Shown here: in pieces, positions 18,761 to 27,533 of the stretch
Numbering within the stretch: the first letter of the stretch is position 1
How the letters are laid out: each line of letters starts with the position of its first letter
Translations under genes and position numbers: made by a program
Notes under the pieces: model-generated
Databases searched by the model: none
The model's input: the letters and a program-made list of their open reading frames with translations, nothing else
Told to the model about the DNA's origin: nothing
Assembly (NCBI GenBank): GCA_021841005.1
Contig: JAKBVZ010000008.1
Location: 19,668-83,667 of the forward strand
Reading direction: 5' to 3'
DNA length: 64,000 nt
Source of the DNA: Actinomycetes bacterium
GTDB taxonomy: Bacteria > Actinomycetota > Acidimicrobiia > Acidimicrobiales > JAMCPL01

Positions 18761-19774
18761 ATGCTCACCATGGCAAGCGCACCCAAGGTAAGCCTTAAGT
18801 TACCAGCTAATATACCTTTTCCACGCTTGTCCCTGCCTTGGGGCGGTTCAGCCAGTTTAGATGGTAATACAGAGGATAGGACAGGCGATGCAGCCAGTTC
18901 CAGGTCGACCAGCCGTGCCATTTCATGGCGGGAGGCCGAGATGGAGGAAGGTGTTTTCAGCTACGCTGATGCCGGAAAGGGACTGCCGGTGCTTTTCCTG
19001 CATGGCTGGGGAGTAAGTCACAGAACCTATAAGTCTGCAATTGCGTCACTAGCAAGCATTGGGTGCCGCGTGCTTGCTCCGGCGCAACCTGGCTTCGGAG
19101 GGTCGCCCAGGCTTGCTGCTGGGGAGAGGTCATTCCCGGTCTATGCAGAGTGGGCAGCACGGTTTCTGGATGCCGCGGGCCAGAAGGACCCGGTTACGGT
19201 TATAGGCCATTCGTTTGGCGGAGGTGTGGCCATCCAGGTGGCGCACGACTTTCCCGAAATGGTCCGATTGGCCATTTTGTGTAATCCCGTTGGTGGTCCT
19301 ATACGGTGTGGCGCGGATGGCGAGATCGAGCTGATGTCTCGCAGGCCTCTGTGGGAATGGGGCCAAGAACTAGGTACGGACCTGATTGCCGGATCGTCAG
19401 TAGCCAAGGTACTCCCAGCTGTGGCAGAGGGAGCTATGCCCAATCTTTTGAGGAATCTCCCGGAAGTGGTGAAGATGGTCAATGTGGTACGTAGAGCTAA
19501 TCTTCTGGCTGAACTGGAACGGGTTTCCTTAGCGGGTACCCCCGTGTCCATCGTGTGGTCTGACCGTGACAGGCTCGTGCCTCATGGGGCCGTTACTGGC
19601 TTGTGTCGTGCGGCTGGCGTGCAGAGCACGGTGGTGGAGGGTAGCCATACGTGGCTGATAGCAGAGCCGGAGATGTTTGCAGAAGTTGTGCTGAGGGTTC
19701 TTGTCGATCACGGAGTCGATCTGGAACTTTTCTCTGGCGACCTGGGTGACATTATCGGAGACACCTTGCACTGA
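18761..19774 (+). CDS. Alpha/beta hydrolase fold protein
   Basis: 337 residues. After a 60-residue variable leader the fold begins at VFSYADAGKGLPVLFLHGWG (oxyanion-hole HGWG), with nucleophile elbow GHSFGGG, an acid in VSIVWSDRDRLVP and the catalytic His in VVEGSHTWLIAEP. The triad is complete, so it is probably an active esterase, lipase or C-C hydrolase. Substrate unknown. Stands between the divergent DUF929 gene and the MBL hydrolase gene, 85 bp upstream of the latter. Confidence 0.85.
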   Translation: MLTMASAPKVSLKLPANIPFPRLSLPWGGSASLDGNTEDRTGDAASSRSTSRAISWREAEMEEGVFSYADAGKGLPVLFLHGWGVSHRTYKSAIASLASIGCRVLAPAQPGFGGSPRLAAGERSFPVYAEWAARFLDAAGQKDPVTVIGHSFGGGVAIQVAHDFPEMVRLAILCNPVGGPIRCGADGEIELMSRRPLWEWGQELGTDLIAGSSVAKVLPAVAEGAMPNLLRNLPEVVKMVNVVRRANLLAELERVSLAGTPVSIVWSDRDRLVPHGAVTGLCRAAGVQSTVVEGSHTWLIAEPEMFAEVVLRVLVDHGVDLELFSGDLGDIIGDTLH

Positions 19775-19859
19775 AGGCGCCTGCCTGTCCGCTCGGCTCT
19801 AAGTGGATGTCCGATGGATGCTGCAGAATTGCAGCGATAGACTGGCGATAGACTGATGA

Positions 19860-20933
19860 ATGATGCTTTCCGCAGTGTACTCCGAGCATTTTGATCCTTA
19901 CCAAGCTTGCATACCTGGAGAACCCGCGAAACTTTTTCCCGGAGTGACTAGGGTGGTTGCTCCCAACCCGGGAGTCATGACCGGGCCAGGGACCAACAGC
20001 TATATCATAGGCAGCGATGAGCTGGTGGTTGTGGATCCTGGTCCGGAGTTGGCCGAGCATGTGCATTTGCTGGCTGATATAGGAGAAGGTCGGATAAGCA
20101 AGATTGCCGTCACTCACAAGCACCTTGACCATGCACCAGCTGCAGCTTTATTGGCGCGGCTGACCGGCGCAGAGACAGCCGGGTTTACCCGGAGTCCCGG
20201 GTTCGAGCCTGACAGGCTGCTGGCGAACGGGGACATACTCAGCGTGCAGGGAGCCGAGCTACAGGCTATTTACACGCCAGGTCACTCGTCGGACCATCTA
20301 TGTTACATGCTGGTGGGAGAGAATCTGCTTTTTACCGGAGATCATCTGATGCAGGGTTCCACGGTGGTTGTAGCCCCTCTGGATGGCGACATGGCCAAGT
20401 ACATGGACAGTCTACGGCTGTTGCTGGAAATTACCCCTCCGGCCAGGGCGCTGCTGCCAGGTCACGGCATGTGGATGGACGATCCGGCCAGGATAGTTTC
20501 TTCCGTCATCGAGCATCGCCAGATGCGTGAAGAGGTCGTGTGGGAAGCGCTCTGCCGTCTGAGCAAGACACCTCAGGCGACTCGCCTGAGTCTGGACAAA
20601 GATGGAGACCAAGGTGGGAGGCTAAGTCGCCGTCCTGACGAGAGCGGTGACCAGGACAAGAGCACCGACGGCGACCGGCAGCATCATCCACACCGAGGGT
20701 TACAGGTTGTGCCCGGCAGCGAGAGGGAGAGTATCGACGATGACCGCCGGCAGGGTATATCTATAGATGATATGATTACGACAGTATATAGAGATGTTCC
20801 GGAGTCCCTGCACTCCATAGCGCGCTATTCGTTATGGGCGCATCTTCGCAAGATGACTCAGGAGGGTAGGGTATGTGCAGCGGATATGAATGGAATGTCC
20901 ACACTCTGGTGGCCAGCCGGCTTGTCCTGCTAA
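19860..20933 (+). CDS. MBL-fold metallo-hydrolase (LACTB2-like)
   Basis: 357 residues. The metal motif HxHxDH appears as THKHLDH; further ligands are in TPGHSSDHLCYML and FTGDHLMQGSTVVV. The family includes nucleases and thioesterases. The C-terminal winged-helix part typical of LACTB2-type proteins is present (ESLHSIARYSLWAHLRKM) but is separated from the catalytic domain by a charged, low-complexity insert of about 55 residues (from DKDGDQGGRLSRRPDESG). Probably co-transcribed with the alpha/beta hydrolase. Confidence 0.85.
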   Translation: MMLSAVYSEHFDPYQACIPGEPAKLFPGVTRVVAPNPGVMTGPGTNSYIIGSDELVVVDPGPELAEHVHLLADIGEGRISKIAVTHKHLDHAPAAALLARLTGAETAGFTRSPGFEPDRLLANGDILSVQGAELQAIYTPGHSSDHLCYMLVGENLLFTGDHLMQGSTVVVAPLDGDMAKYMDSLRLLLEITPPARALLPGHGMWMDDPARIVSSVIEHRQMREEVVWEALCRLSKTPQATRLSLDKDGDQGGRLSRRPDESGDQDKSTDGDRQHHPHRGLQVVPGSERESIDDDRRQGISIDDMITTVYRDVPESLHSIARYSLWAHLRKMTQEGRVCAADMNGMSTLWWPAGLSC

Positions 20934-20979
20934 GCCTCTGAGCGAAGTGCTCCTTCTTCGCCAGATATGCATTAGATAC

Positions 20980-21065
20980 GCATTGCGGTCTTTGACCTCC
21001 TCCCGGCCCTGAACGACCGGGCTTGCGCCACGTAAAATGCTCAAAGATGCATTGCGGTCTTTGAC
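20980..21065. repeat. Direct repeat pair, 69 bp apart, at the 3' end of hemL
   Basis: GCATTGCGGTCTTTGAC occurs at 20980-20996 and 21049-21065. The second copy is the last coding part of hemL, just before its stop codon. The middle segment contains CCCGG with CCGGG ten bases apart, a possible hairpin. Member of the roughly 70 bp duplication class. Confidence 0.8.
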
Positions 21066-22384
21066 GCAGCAGTCCTTGCCTGCTCCAGTACGTAGTCTAG
21101 GTCTGCGTCGCTGTGCGCCAATCCGACGAACAGCGCCTCGTACGGACCAGGCGGGAGCATTACGCCGCCGTCCAGCATATGGTGGAAGAACTTGCTGTAT
21201 ATGCCGGTGGCGGCTGAAGCCGATGCGGCATCGTAGTCCGATACTGCGTTGCTTGTTCCGAAGAACATACTGCATAGCGTACCGTAGTGCTGGACGGTAG
21301 CTTCCAGCCCTGCATCACTCAGTGCAGCTTGAAGTCCTGCAACGAATGAATCCACCTTGCCTGCTAGCGCAGCAAACGCATCCTCATCCAAGCGGTTCAA
21401 TACACTCAGACCTGCGGCTGTGGCGAGTGGGTTACCCGAGAGTGTACCTGCCTGGTAAACAGGCCCAACGGGTGCAAGTTGCTTCAGTAATTCGGTCCTT
21501 CCGCCGAACGCCGCAAGAGGCAGTCCGCCACCGATGACCTTGCCGAAGCAGTAGATATCCGGTATCACGCCACATATGGTTGACGCGTTGCTGTAAGCTA
21601 CCCTGAAGCCGGTGATTACTTCGTCGAAGATGAGCAGGGCACCGACAGCATTACATGCTGTACGCAATCCTTGTAGGAAGCCTGGCACGGGAGGCACTAC
21701 GCCCATATTGGCTGCAACTGGTTCCACTATCACGCATGCCACTTTTTCATCCAGCACGTCACGGGAAGGCACCTGGTTGTATGGGCATATTATGGTGTCG
21801 CTTACACTCGCAACAGGCACACCTGCAGACCCAGGCAGCGAGTCAGGCAGGTATCTTGCCTCCGTCACCGACCCGGACCCGGACCCCGACCCGGATAGCC
21901 CCATGGTGGCGACGCCACTGCCGCTTTTGGCCAGCAATCCGTCCGAGTGACCATGGTAGCAGCCTGCGAACTTGATCATCCGGTCCCTTCCGGTGACTCC
22001 CCTTGCCAGACGTATGGCGCTCATTGCGGCCTCAGTGCCTGACGATACAAACCGCACCTGGTCGCAACCGGGCACTCTTGCGCATATCTCCTCTGCAAGC
22101 AGCACCTCGCCTCTGGTAGGGGTACCGAACGTCGTGCCCTTGCTGACTGCATCGTAGAGAGCACTAGTGATACCTGGATCGGCATGGCCGAGGATGACTG
22201 CACCGTACGACTGGATCATGTCCACGTACCGGTGACCATCCACATCGTAGAGGTATGCCCCCTTGCCGTGGTCCACCGTTACGGGGGTACCGCCTACAGA
22301 GCTGAAGGATCGCACTGGTGAGTCCACCCCCCCCGGGATCACTCGTTGGGCTCTTGCGAACCACTCATCATTGAGATCGTTCAT
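21041..22384 (-). CDS. hemL: Glutamate-1-semialdehyde 2,1-aminomutase
   Basis: Converts glutamate-1-semialdehyde to 5-aminolevulinate, second step of the C5 pathway. The PLP lysine lies in CFGKVIGGGLPLAAFGG; VIPGGVDSPVRSF, and YHGHSDGLL near the middle are family hallmarks. A Gly/Ser insert (LSGSGSGSGSV) interrupts the usual sequence. The ATG at 22384 (MNDLNDEWFARAQ) starts at the normal family N-terminus; the frame extends upstream but into duplicated sequence. The start overlaps the stop of a 24-residue upstream ORF (ATGA). Last gene of the heme operon. About 447 residues. Confidence 0.95.
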   Translation of the reverse strand: MNDLNDEWFARAQRVIPGGVDSPVRSFSSVGGTPVTVDHGKGAYLYDVDGHRYVDMIQSYGAVILGHADPGITSALYDAVSKGTTFGTPTRGEVLLAEEICARVPGCDQVRFVSSGTEAAMSAIRLARGVTGRDRMIKFAGCYHGHSDGLLAKSGSGVATMGLSGSGSGSGSVTEARYLPDSLPGSAGVPVASVSDTIICPYNQVPSRDVLDEKVACVIVEPVAANMGVVPPVPGFLQGLRTACNAVGALLIFDEVITGFRVAYSNASTICGVIPDIYCFGKVIGGGLPLAAFGGRTELLKQLAPVGPVYQAGTLSGNPLATAAGLSVLNRLDEDAFAALAGKVDSFVAGLQAALSDAGLEATVQHYGTLCSMFFGTSNAVSDYDAASASAATGIYSKFFHHMLDGGVMLPPGPYEALFVGLAHSDADLDYVLEQARTAASKTAMHL

Positions 22385-22464
22385 TTCAAGTCCGCTGCGG
22401 CCACTATGCCGCAGCCCGTGCACTGTGCGAACCACTCATCATCGAGATCGTTCATTTCAAGTCC
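22355..22464. repeat. Hairpin element copy 1 flanked by a 39 bp direct repeat (hemL start)
   Basis: Copies at 22355-22393 and 22426-22464 differ at one base and cover the hemL ribosome binding site, start codon and first ten codons. Between them sits a 32 bp segment with the inverted repeat GCTGCGGC-CACTAT-GCCGCAGC (22394-22415) followed by CCGTGCACTG. The 37 bp core (22389-22425) matches two other places in the window at 33 or more positions. Confidence 0.9.
22381..22455 (-). CDS. 24-residue upstream ORF created by duplication of the hemL start
   Basis: Begins MNDLDDEWFA, a copy of the hemL N-terminus MNDLNDEWFA, then runs through the hairpin element (QCTGCGIVAAADLK) and ends with TGA overlapping the hemL ATG by the ATGA arrangement. 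GAGGA stands six bases before its ATG, whereas the same position before hemL reads GCGGA. So the better ribosome binding site serves the small ORF, and hemL would be reached by re-initiation. Expression is inferred. Confidence 0.6.
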   Translation of the reverse strand: MNDLDDEWFAQCTGCGIVAAADLK

Positions 22465-22500
22465 TCGCAGCTGCCGGCAGCCTGGTGCTTGGCGGCATTG

Positions 22501-23499
22501 TCACTGTCCGATTATCTCTGCAATCTCGGCGGCTGCATAGCTGATGATGAAGCGAGCACCGGCTCGCTTGATGGACACGAGATGCTCCATCATCACAGCT
22601 CCAGCATCCAGCCATCCTCGTTCACCGGCAGCTTTCACCATCGAGTATTCGCCGCTTACATGGTAGGCGGCAACCGGGATGTTCACGGTGGAAGATATTC
22701 GTAAGATTATATCAAGATACGACAGGGCAGGCTTGACCATGACGATGTCGGCTCCCTCCGCAATGTCGAGCGCAGCTTCCTCCATGGCTTCTCGCGAGTT
22801 TCGCAGGTCCTGCTGGTAACCGCGGCGATCGCCTCCTCCTGCGATCTGTACATCGACGGCATCCCGGAAGGGTCCGTACAGTGCGGAGGCATATTTCGCG
22901 CTGTAGGCGAGTATTGCTGTATCGGTGAGGCTGGACGCATCCAAGGATTCCCGGATGGCAGCCACCTGCCCGTCCATCATACCGCTAGGTGCCACGATGT
23001 GAGCACCGGCCCTAGCTTGTGCAACCGCTACTTGCCGGTAGAGTTCGAGGGTGGTGTCATTGTCCACCCTCGCCTGGCTGTCCAGTACTCCGCAGTGCCC
23101 ATGGCTGGTGTATTCGTCAAGGCACAAATCGGATATGAGCGTCAGGTCATCACCAAGTACGTCATGTATCGCAGACAGAGCTAGCTGCACTATCCCTGAT
23201 GGATCCCAAGCGCCGGAACCCTGTGGATCTCTATCCAGTGGGATGCCAAACAAGATGACACCCGGTATGCCCAAGCCAAGGTATTTCTTGCACTCTTCCA
23301 GCGCTGAGTGGACCGTGTGCTGGAAGTGCCCTGGAATGCTCCGTATCTCTGCGGGGCGGTCGATGCCTTCGCGTACAAACAGAGGAGCGATCAGATCCGT
23401 TGCCGACAAAGACGTCTCCGATACCAGGTCTCTAATCCTTGAGGTGCGCCTTAGGCGCCGCATCCTCCTTGCTGGAAAGGTCGCGTAAGACTCAGTCAC
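22501..23499 (-). CDS. hemB: Porphobilinogen synthase (delta-aminolevulinate dehydratase)
   Basis: Condenses two 5-aminolevulinates to porphobilinogen. The active-site lysines are in YSAKYASALYGPFRDA and VMVKPALSYLDII. The metal-site loop reads DLCLDEYTSHGHCG: two of the three zinc cysteines of the E. coli type are kept and the middle one is Asp, an intermediate between zinc and magnesium types. GTG at 23499 overlaps the hemD stop (GTGA) and gives 332 residues starting VTESYATFPARRMRRLRR; the longer open frame upstream overlaps cobA-hemD and is rejected. Ends 46 bp before the hemL upstream ORF. Confidence 0.94.
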   Translation of the reverse strand: MTESYATFPARRMRRLRRTSRIRDLVSETSLSATDLIAPLFVREGIDRPAEIRSIPGHFQHTVHSALEECKKYLGLGIPGVILFGIPLDRDPQGSGAWDPSGIVQLALSAIHDVLGDDLTLISDLCLDEYTSHGHCGVLDSQARVDNDTTLELYRQVAVAQARAGAHIVAPSGMMDGQVAAIRESLDASSLTDTAILAYSAKYASALYGPFRDAVDVQIAGGGDRRGYQQDLRNSREAMEEAALDIAEGADIVMVKPALSYLDIILRISSTVNIPVAAYHVSGEYSMVKAAGERGWLDAGAVMMEHLVSIKRAGARFIISYAAAEIAEIIGQ

Positions 23500-25106
23500 G
23501 ACTTCATCCGTTCTCTCAAGGAAATGAGACCATCCACCAGCCCTCTGGCGCTGTGATCTTGTGCGATTATGTCCACGGCCAAGCCGGATTGCCTGGCGGC
23601 CTTGGCTGTCGTATCTCCTATGCATCCAACCACTGGAGGAACCTTACCGTCTTTCACGATCTCGAAGTACGCTGATACAGCGGAAGGAGACGCGAAGGTG
23701 ATGGCATCAGCATGCTTTACCATGTCGATTAGCTCGGGGGTGAGAGCGGGATCCCCCGTGGCTGTGATGGTTTTGTATGCTTCTACCTCGTCTACCAGCC
23801 ATCCTTTCTGGCGAAGTCCTTTGGCCAGTGTGGGAGGGGCGCCGGCCGCCCTGGGATAAAGCACCCTCCCTGTCTCGTTGCGTCCTGATACAGGGCCCGG
23901 CGCCGGCATCGCCTCGATCAGCCCAACCGCGCTCTGGTTACCCAGTGGTACCACGTCAGCTCGTATGTTACGTGCCAGAAGCGCCTTGGCAGTAACGTCA
24001 CCGACTGCAGCTATTCGCACACCGCCGAGGTCTCGTGCATCTCTTAGCTGCGCGAAGAAACGTTCCACTGCGTTCACGGAAGTGAATACGACCCAATCGT
24101 AACGGTTTACCCAGTCTGCATGGCGTTTCAAGTCTGCACCGTCATCATCTGGTGCACTGGTGGCGATTACGGGAAAATCGATGGTATCGGCGCCTGCATC
24201 CATCAGCATTGTACTGAGCGATTCGTTCTGGGTACGGGATCTGGTGGTAACGACCACCAGGCCGGCCAGTGGGTATCTCTTGGGTGCAGATAGGCTGGAT
24301 GCAGCTGTTTCGCCGATTGCTATGACGGCGGGAGCTTTTAGATCCTCTTTACCCAGATGGTCCAGGGTGGTATGCACCGTACGGCATCTGGGTGTCGTCC
24401 CATTTTCCACGGCCACTACAGGCGTGGATCCAGAACGGCCACCCTCGATGAGGCGGGCTGCGATCTCGGCCCTGTTTTCCACGCCCATGAGCACTACCAG
24501 GGTTCCCTTCAACCGCGCAAGATGCGCCCAGTCGGGGTCGTCGCTCCCATTGCTGGATGTATAGCCTGGTGATGATGCATCCTCGGGAGTCCTTTGTCTT
24601 GACTGTGCATGAGGCCCTTTTCCTGGTTCCGGCTCCGAGCTTGATCCTGACCGCTGTTGGGTGCTTTGCCTGCCGGTATGTCCGGTAACCACCGTAACGC
24701 TTCTTGCTACTCCCCGGTAGGTGGCTGGTATGCCAGCGGCGGTGAGCACGCCTATAGCGGAGGTGACACCTGGCACTATTTCTACGTCCACGCCAGCATC
24801 GATCAGCGCCTCTGCTTCCTCACCTCCCCTGCCAAACACCAAGGGATCACCACCTTTCAGTCTCACGACAGTCTCGTGAGCGCGCCCGTACTCCACGAGT
24901 ACTTTGTTGAGGTCCACCTGGCGGTCCGAGTGCCCTGGCTGCTTGCCCGCATCATAGATGATGGCGTCTGGGCGCACGCCAGCCAGATGCCTTTTGTCCA
25001 CCAGCCGGTCATAGAGCACCACGTCTGCCCGTGCCAGCAGGTCGCGCCCTCGGCAGGTTATCAGTCCGGGATCACCGGGGCCGGCGCCAACAAGGTAGAC
25101 TGTCAT
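23496..25106 (-). CDS. cobA-hemD: Fused uroporphyrinogen-III C-methyltransferase / uroporphyrinogen-III synthase (CobA-HemD)
   Basis: 536 residues. The N-terminal half is a SUMT methyltransferase (VYLVGAGPGDPGLITCRG, then LKGGDPLVFGRGGEE), which makes precorrin-2 for siroheme and cobalamin. The C-terminal half (from about residue 275, PLAGLVVVTTRSR) is HemD, which closes the tetrapyrrole ring. A 50-residue low-complexity insert (Ser/Gln/Glu/Pro-rich, from HTGRQSTQQRSGSS) interrupts the methyltransferase. The fusion puts ring closure and the first committed siroheme step in one chain; such fusions are known in actinobacteria and firmicutes. Overlaps hemB by four bases. Confidence 0.94.
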   Translation of the reverse strand: MTVYLVGAGPGDPGLITCRGRDLLARADVVLYDRLVDKRHLAGVRPDAIIYDAGKQPGHSDRQVDLNKVLVEYGRAHETVVRLKGGDPLVFGRGGEEAEALIDAGVDVEIVPGVTSAIGVLTAAGIPATYRGVARSVTVVTGHTGRQSTQQRSGSSSEPEPGKGPHAQSRQRTPEDASSPGYTSSNGSDDPDWAHLARLKGTLVVLMGVENRAEIAARLIEGGRSGSTPVVAVENGTTPRCRTVHTTLDHLGKEDLKAPAVIAIGETAASSLSAPKRYPLAGLVVVTTRSRTQNESLSTMLMDAGADTIDFPVIATSAPDDDGADLKRHADWVNRYDWVVFTSVNAVERFFAQLRDARDLGGVRIAAVGDVTAKALLARNIRADVVPLGNQSAVGLIEAMPAPGPVSGRNETGRVLYPRAAGAPPTLAKGLRQKGWLVDEVEAYKTITATGDPALTPELIDMVKHADAITFASPSAVSAYFEIVKDGKVPPVVGCIGDTTAKAARQSGLAVDIIAQDHSARGLVDGLISLRERMKS

Positions 25107-25141
25107 CGTACGTCCACTTTACTGACCAATCAGGGTTCTGA

Positions 25142-26122
25142 TCAATCGCGGTCCACTCCTATCAATATCTCGCCTCCTTGGCGGTAAAGCAGGTCATGCG
25201 CGAGCGTGTTGCCAAGCGCTTCAGGCTCCATGCCCATCAAGCTCTGGCGTACCAGAGCCCTACCATCCCTGCTGGCTATCATGCCTTTGATCTCGAGTAT
25301 CGCACTTCCGTGAGGGGCGTTGGGCAACACGGCAGTGGCAAATGCTGCTGCCGGGATACTACAGCCACCTTGGAAGTTCCTCAGAAAAGCTCTCTCTGCG
25401 CGTAACTCGAGATGAGCCTTCTCGTCGTCTATCCTGGTGAGCCATTCGAGCATTTCTGTATCCTCCTCCCTGCACTCCACGGCCAGGGTGCCTTGCCCGA
25501 CCTGGGGAAGCATCCATTCTGTCCGTATGGGATATATATCCTGATCGTAGATGTCCAAGCGCTCTATGGCGGCCATGGCTACTATACCTGCTGTAGCGGA
25601 GGATCGTATTTTCTCGATCCTGGTGTGCAGGTTGCCTCTCAGCTCGCGGAAAGTGAGATCGGGACGTAGCCACGCAAGCTGGGCACGTCTCCTGGTCGAT
25701 CCTGTGGCAACCATTGCACCAGCAGGCAGATCAAACACCGACGTAAAGGGCGTCGGGCATACCAGGGCGTCGCGAGGATCCGCTCTTTCGAGGACAGCGC
25801 CTATTACCAGCCCTGGCGTATCCATCGAAGGAAGGTCTTTGGCTGAGTGCACTGCAATATCTGCATCTCCGGCGATGACGGCAGCTTGTACCTCCTTTAC
25901 CCACACTCCCGTACCTGCCATTGCGCTGACAGGAGTATCGGCCAGGATGTCTCCTCTTGTAGAAACGGTCAACAGCTGAGTAGGAGGCAATCCTTCCAGA
26001 GCTGACAGGCAGGCGACAACTTCCCTGGATTGGGCCATTGCCAGTGGAGAGCGCCGGGTTGCCACTTTGATTACTGATCTGCCGACAGGTGCTGGATTAC
26101 GAGATGTTGCAGGTGCGTCCAT
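25142..26122 (-). CDS. hemC: Hydroxymethylbilane synthase
   Basis: Polymerises four porphobilinogens to hydroxymethylbilane. Typical start KVATRRSPLAMAQS, the Asp-containing VHSAKDLPS, GSTRRRAQL, and the dipyrromethane cofactor Cys in NFQGGCSIPAAAFA. 326 residues. Lies 16 bp after hemA and 35 bp before cobA-hemD in the heme operon. Confidence 0.97.
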   Translation of the reverse strand: MDAPATSRNPAPVGRSVIKVATRRSPLAMAQSREVVACLSALEGLPPTQLLTVSTRGDILADTPVSAMAGTGVWVKEVQAAVIAGDADIAVHSAKDLPSMDTPGLVIGAVLERADPRDALVCPTPFTSVFDLPAGAMVATGSTRRRAQLAWLRPDLTFRELRGNLHTRIEKIRSSATAGIVAMAAIERLDIYDQDIYPIRTEWMLPQVGQGTLAVECREEDTEMLEWLTRIDDEKAHLELRAERAFLRNFQGGCSIPAAAFATAVLPNAPHGSAILEIKGMIASRDGRALVRQSLMGMEPEALGNTLAHDLLYRQGGEILIGVDRD

Positions 26123-26138
26123 TGCCGTTGACGTGTTC

Positions 26139-27509
26139 TCAGAGGTCGAAGAGGTCTCTGACTGCTTCGATTATTTTCTCTCCTTTGGGGGTACCGGCAG
26201 TTCCTTTGAGTACGATGGTTGGCTGATGTAATATCTTGGCCATGATGCGACGTGTTATGCGGTCCATCTCGTCCCAGGCTTGGTCGCTGATGCCTCCATC
26301 TTGGATGATCTTCGAGCGTGCATTGTTCAATTCCTCCACGCGAAGTCCTTCGACCTTGTTTCGCAGTGCAGCCAGGACTGGCACGGCGCCGCGTTCTCGC
26401 TGGTACCTGCGATACGACTCTATCCCACTCGATATTATCGTACCGGCTCGATCGAATTCCTCCCGGCGTCCTGCTAGTGTGCTTTCCGCTCGAGCCACCA
26501 TGTAGTCCATATCGAACAGCGAAACGCCGTCAATGGATGCAACGAGCGGGTCTACGTTCTTCGGCATGCCCAGGTCGGCTATGATCATGTCCACCGTCCC
26601 GTCGGATGCTGCGTGGTTGTCACCACCATTGCTCGACGTGCTCGTGCCTGATGCACCCTTATCCGATGCACCCTTGCTCAGTATGCGTGTCTTTTCGACG
26701 GCTGCCTCCACCATGGCATGGTCAAGCACTACGGAGCGCGCGGTAACCGATACCATCACCGCGTCTGCGCCCACCAGGTGGCGCTGTAAGGATTCCATGC
26801 CATGCCCATGGGCATTGATGCCTACCAGTGCACCAGCCAGCGCTTTTGCCTTCCGGGATGTCCGGCTGAAAATGGCGAGTTCCTGAGGTGATCCGTGGCT
26901 GCATATGGCGCCGGCGAGCCCCTCCCCCATTTCTCCGGCGCCGATGACCACGATCTTGCGATTATCCAGGTTCCCGTGCATCCCATCCACCACCACCTCG
27001 GCTGCTATGTGAGCGAAAGAGGTAGGACCGCGTGCAATGCCGGTGTCGGTACGTACCTGCTTGCCCGCTTTGATCGCATGCTGGAACAGGCTGCTCAGTA
27101 CAGGACCCGCCGATCCGGCTTTACCGGCATATTCCAGAGCTCTTTTCACCTGGCCCAGAACCTCGGTTTCACCGGGTATGGACGACCGAAGACCGGCAGC
27201 AACCTCGAAGATATACGTGACCGCGTCGTCATCGAAACGTACTTCCAGGTACTGTTCGAGGAGTTCACTGCTCGTACTTGTATGGCTTGACAGCGACCGG
27301 GCCAAGTCGTCAACAGCGTCGTGAAACTGTCCGGTGACTGCATATATCTCTGTGCGCAAACATGTCGAGAGCACGATTGCCTCGTACAGATCGTCATTTT
27401 GCGCAACGGACACCAGCAGCTTACCGATGTCCTCATCCGAGAGCGTGACCTTCTCCACCAAGTCGAGTGGCGCGTTCTCGTGATTGATCCCTACGACTAC
27501 GATAGGCAA
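26139..27509 (-). CDS. hemA: Glutamyl-tRNA reductase
   Basis: First and usually rate-limiting step of C5 heme synthesis: reduces Glu-tRNA(Glu) to glutamate-1-semialdehyde with NADPH. The catalytic Cys lies in VLSTCLRTEIYAV; GINHENAPLDLVEKV and the NADPH segment VVIGAGEMGEGLA are clear. 456 residues with a Ser/Gly/Asn insert (SGTSTSSNGGDNHAASDG) in the NADPH domain. Start is TTG at 27509 with GGGAG four to five bases before it, so initiation may be deliberately weak. 24 bp downstream of the reductase gene. Confidence 0.96.
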   Translation of the reverse strand: MPIVVVGINHENAPLDLVEKVTLSDEDIGKLLVSVAQNDDLYEAIVLSTCLRTEIYAVTGQFHDAVDDLARSLSSHTSTSSELLEQYLEVRFDDDAVTYIFEVAAGLRSSIPGETEVLGQVKRALEYAGKAGSAGPVLSSLFQHAIKAGKQVRTDTGIARGPTSFAHIAAEVVVDGMHGNLDNRKIVVIGAGEMGEGLAGAICSHGSPQELAIFSRTSRKAKALAGALVGINAHGHGMESLQRHLVGADAVMVSVTARSVVLDHAMVEAAVEKTRILSKGASDKGASGTSTSSNGGDNHAASDGTVDMIIADLGMPKNVDPLVASIDGVSLFDMDYMVARAESTLAGRREEFDRAGTIISSGIESYRRYQRERGAVPVLAALRNKVEGLRVEELNNARSKIIQDGGISDQAWDEMDRITRRIMAKILHQPTIVLKGTAGTPKGEKIIEAVRDLFDL

Positions 27510-27533
27510 TGTGCTCCCATACTTCCGTATATT

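Noticed and set aside
22385..22435. Extended hemL start at 22435
   Set aside because: The extra residues are translated hairpin-element sequence; the family N-terminus starts at 22384.
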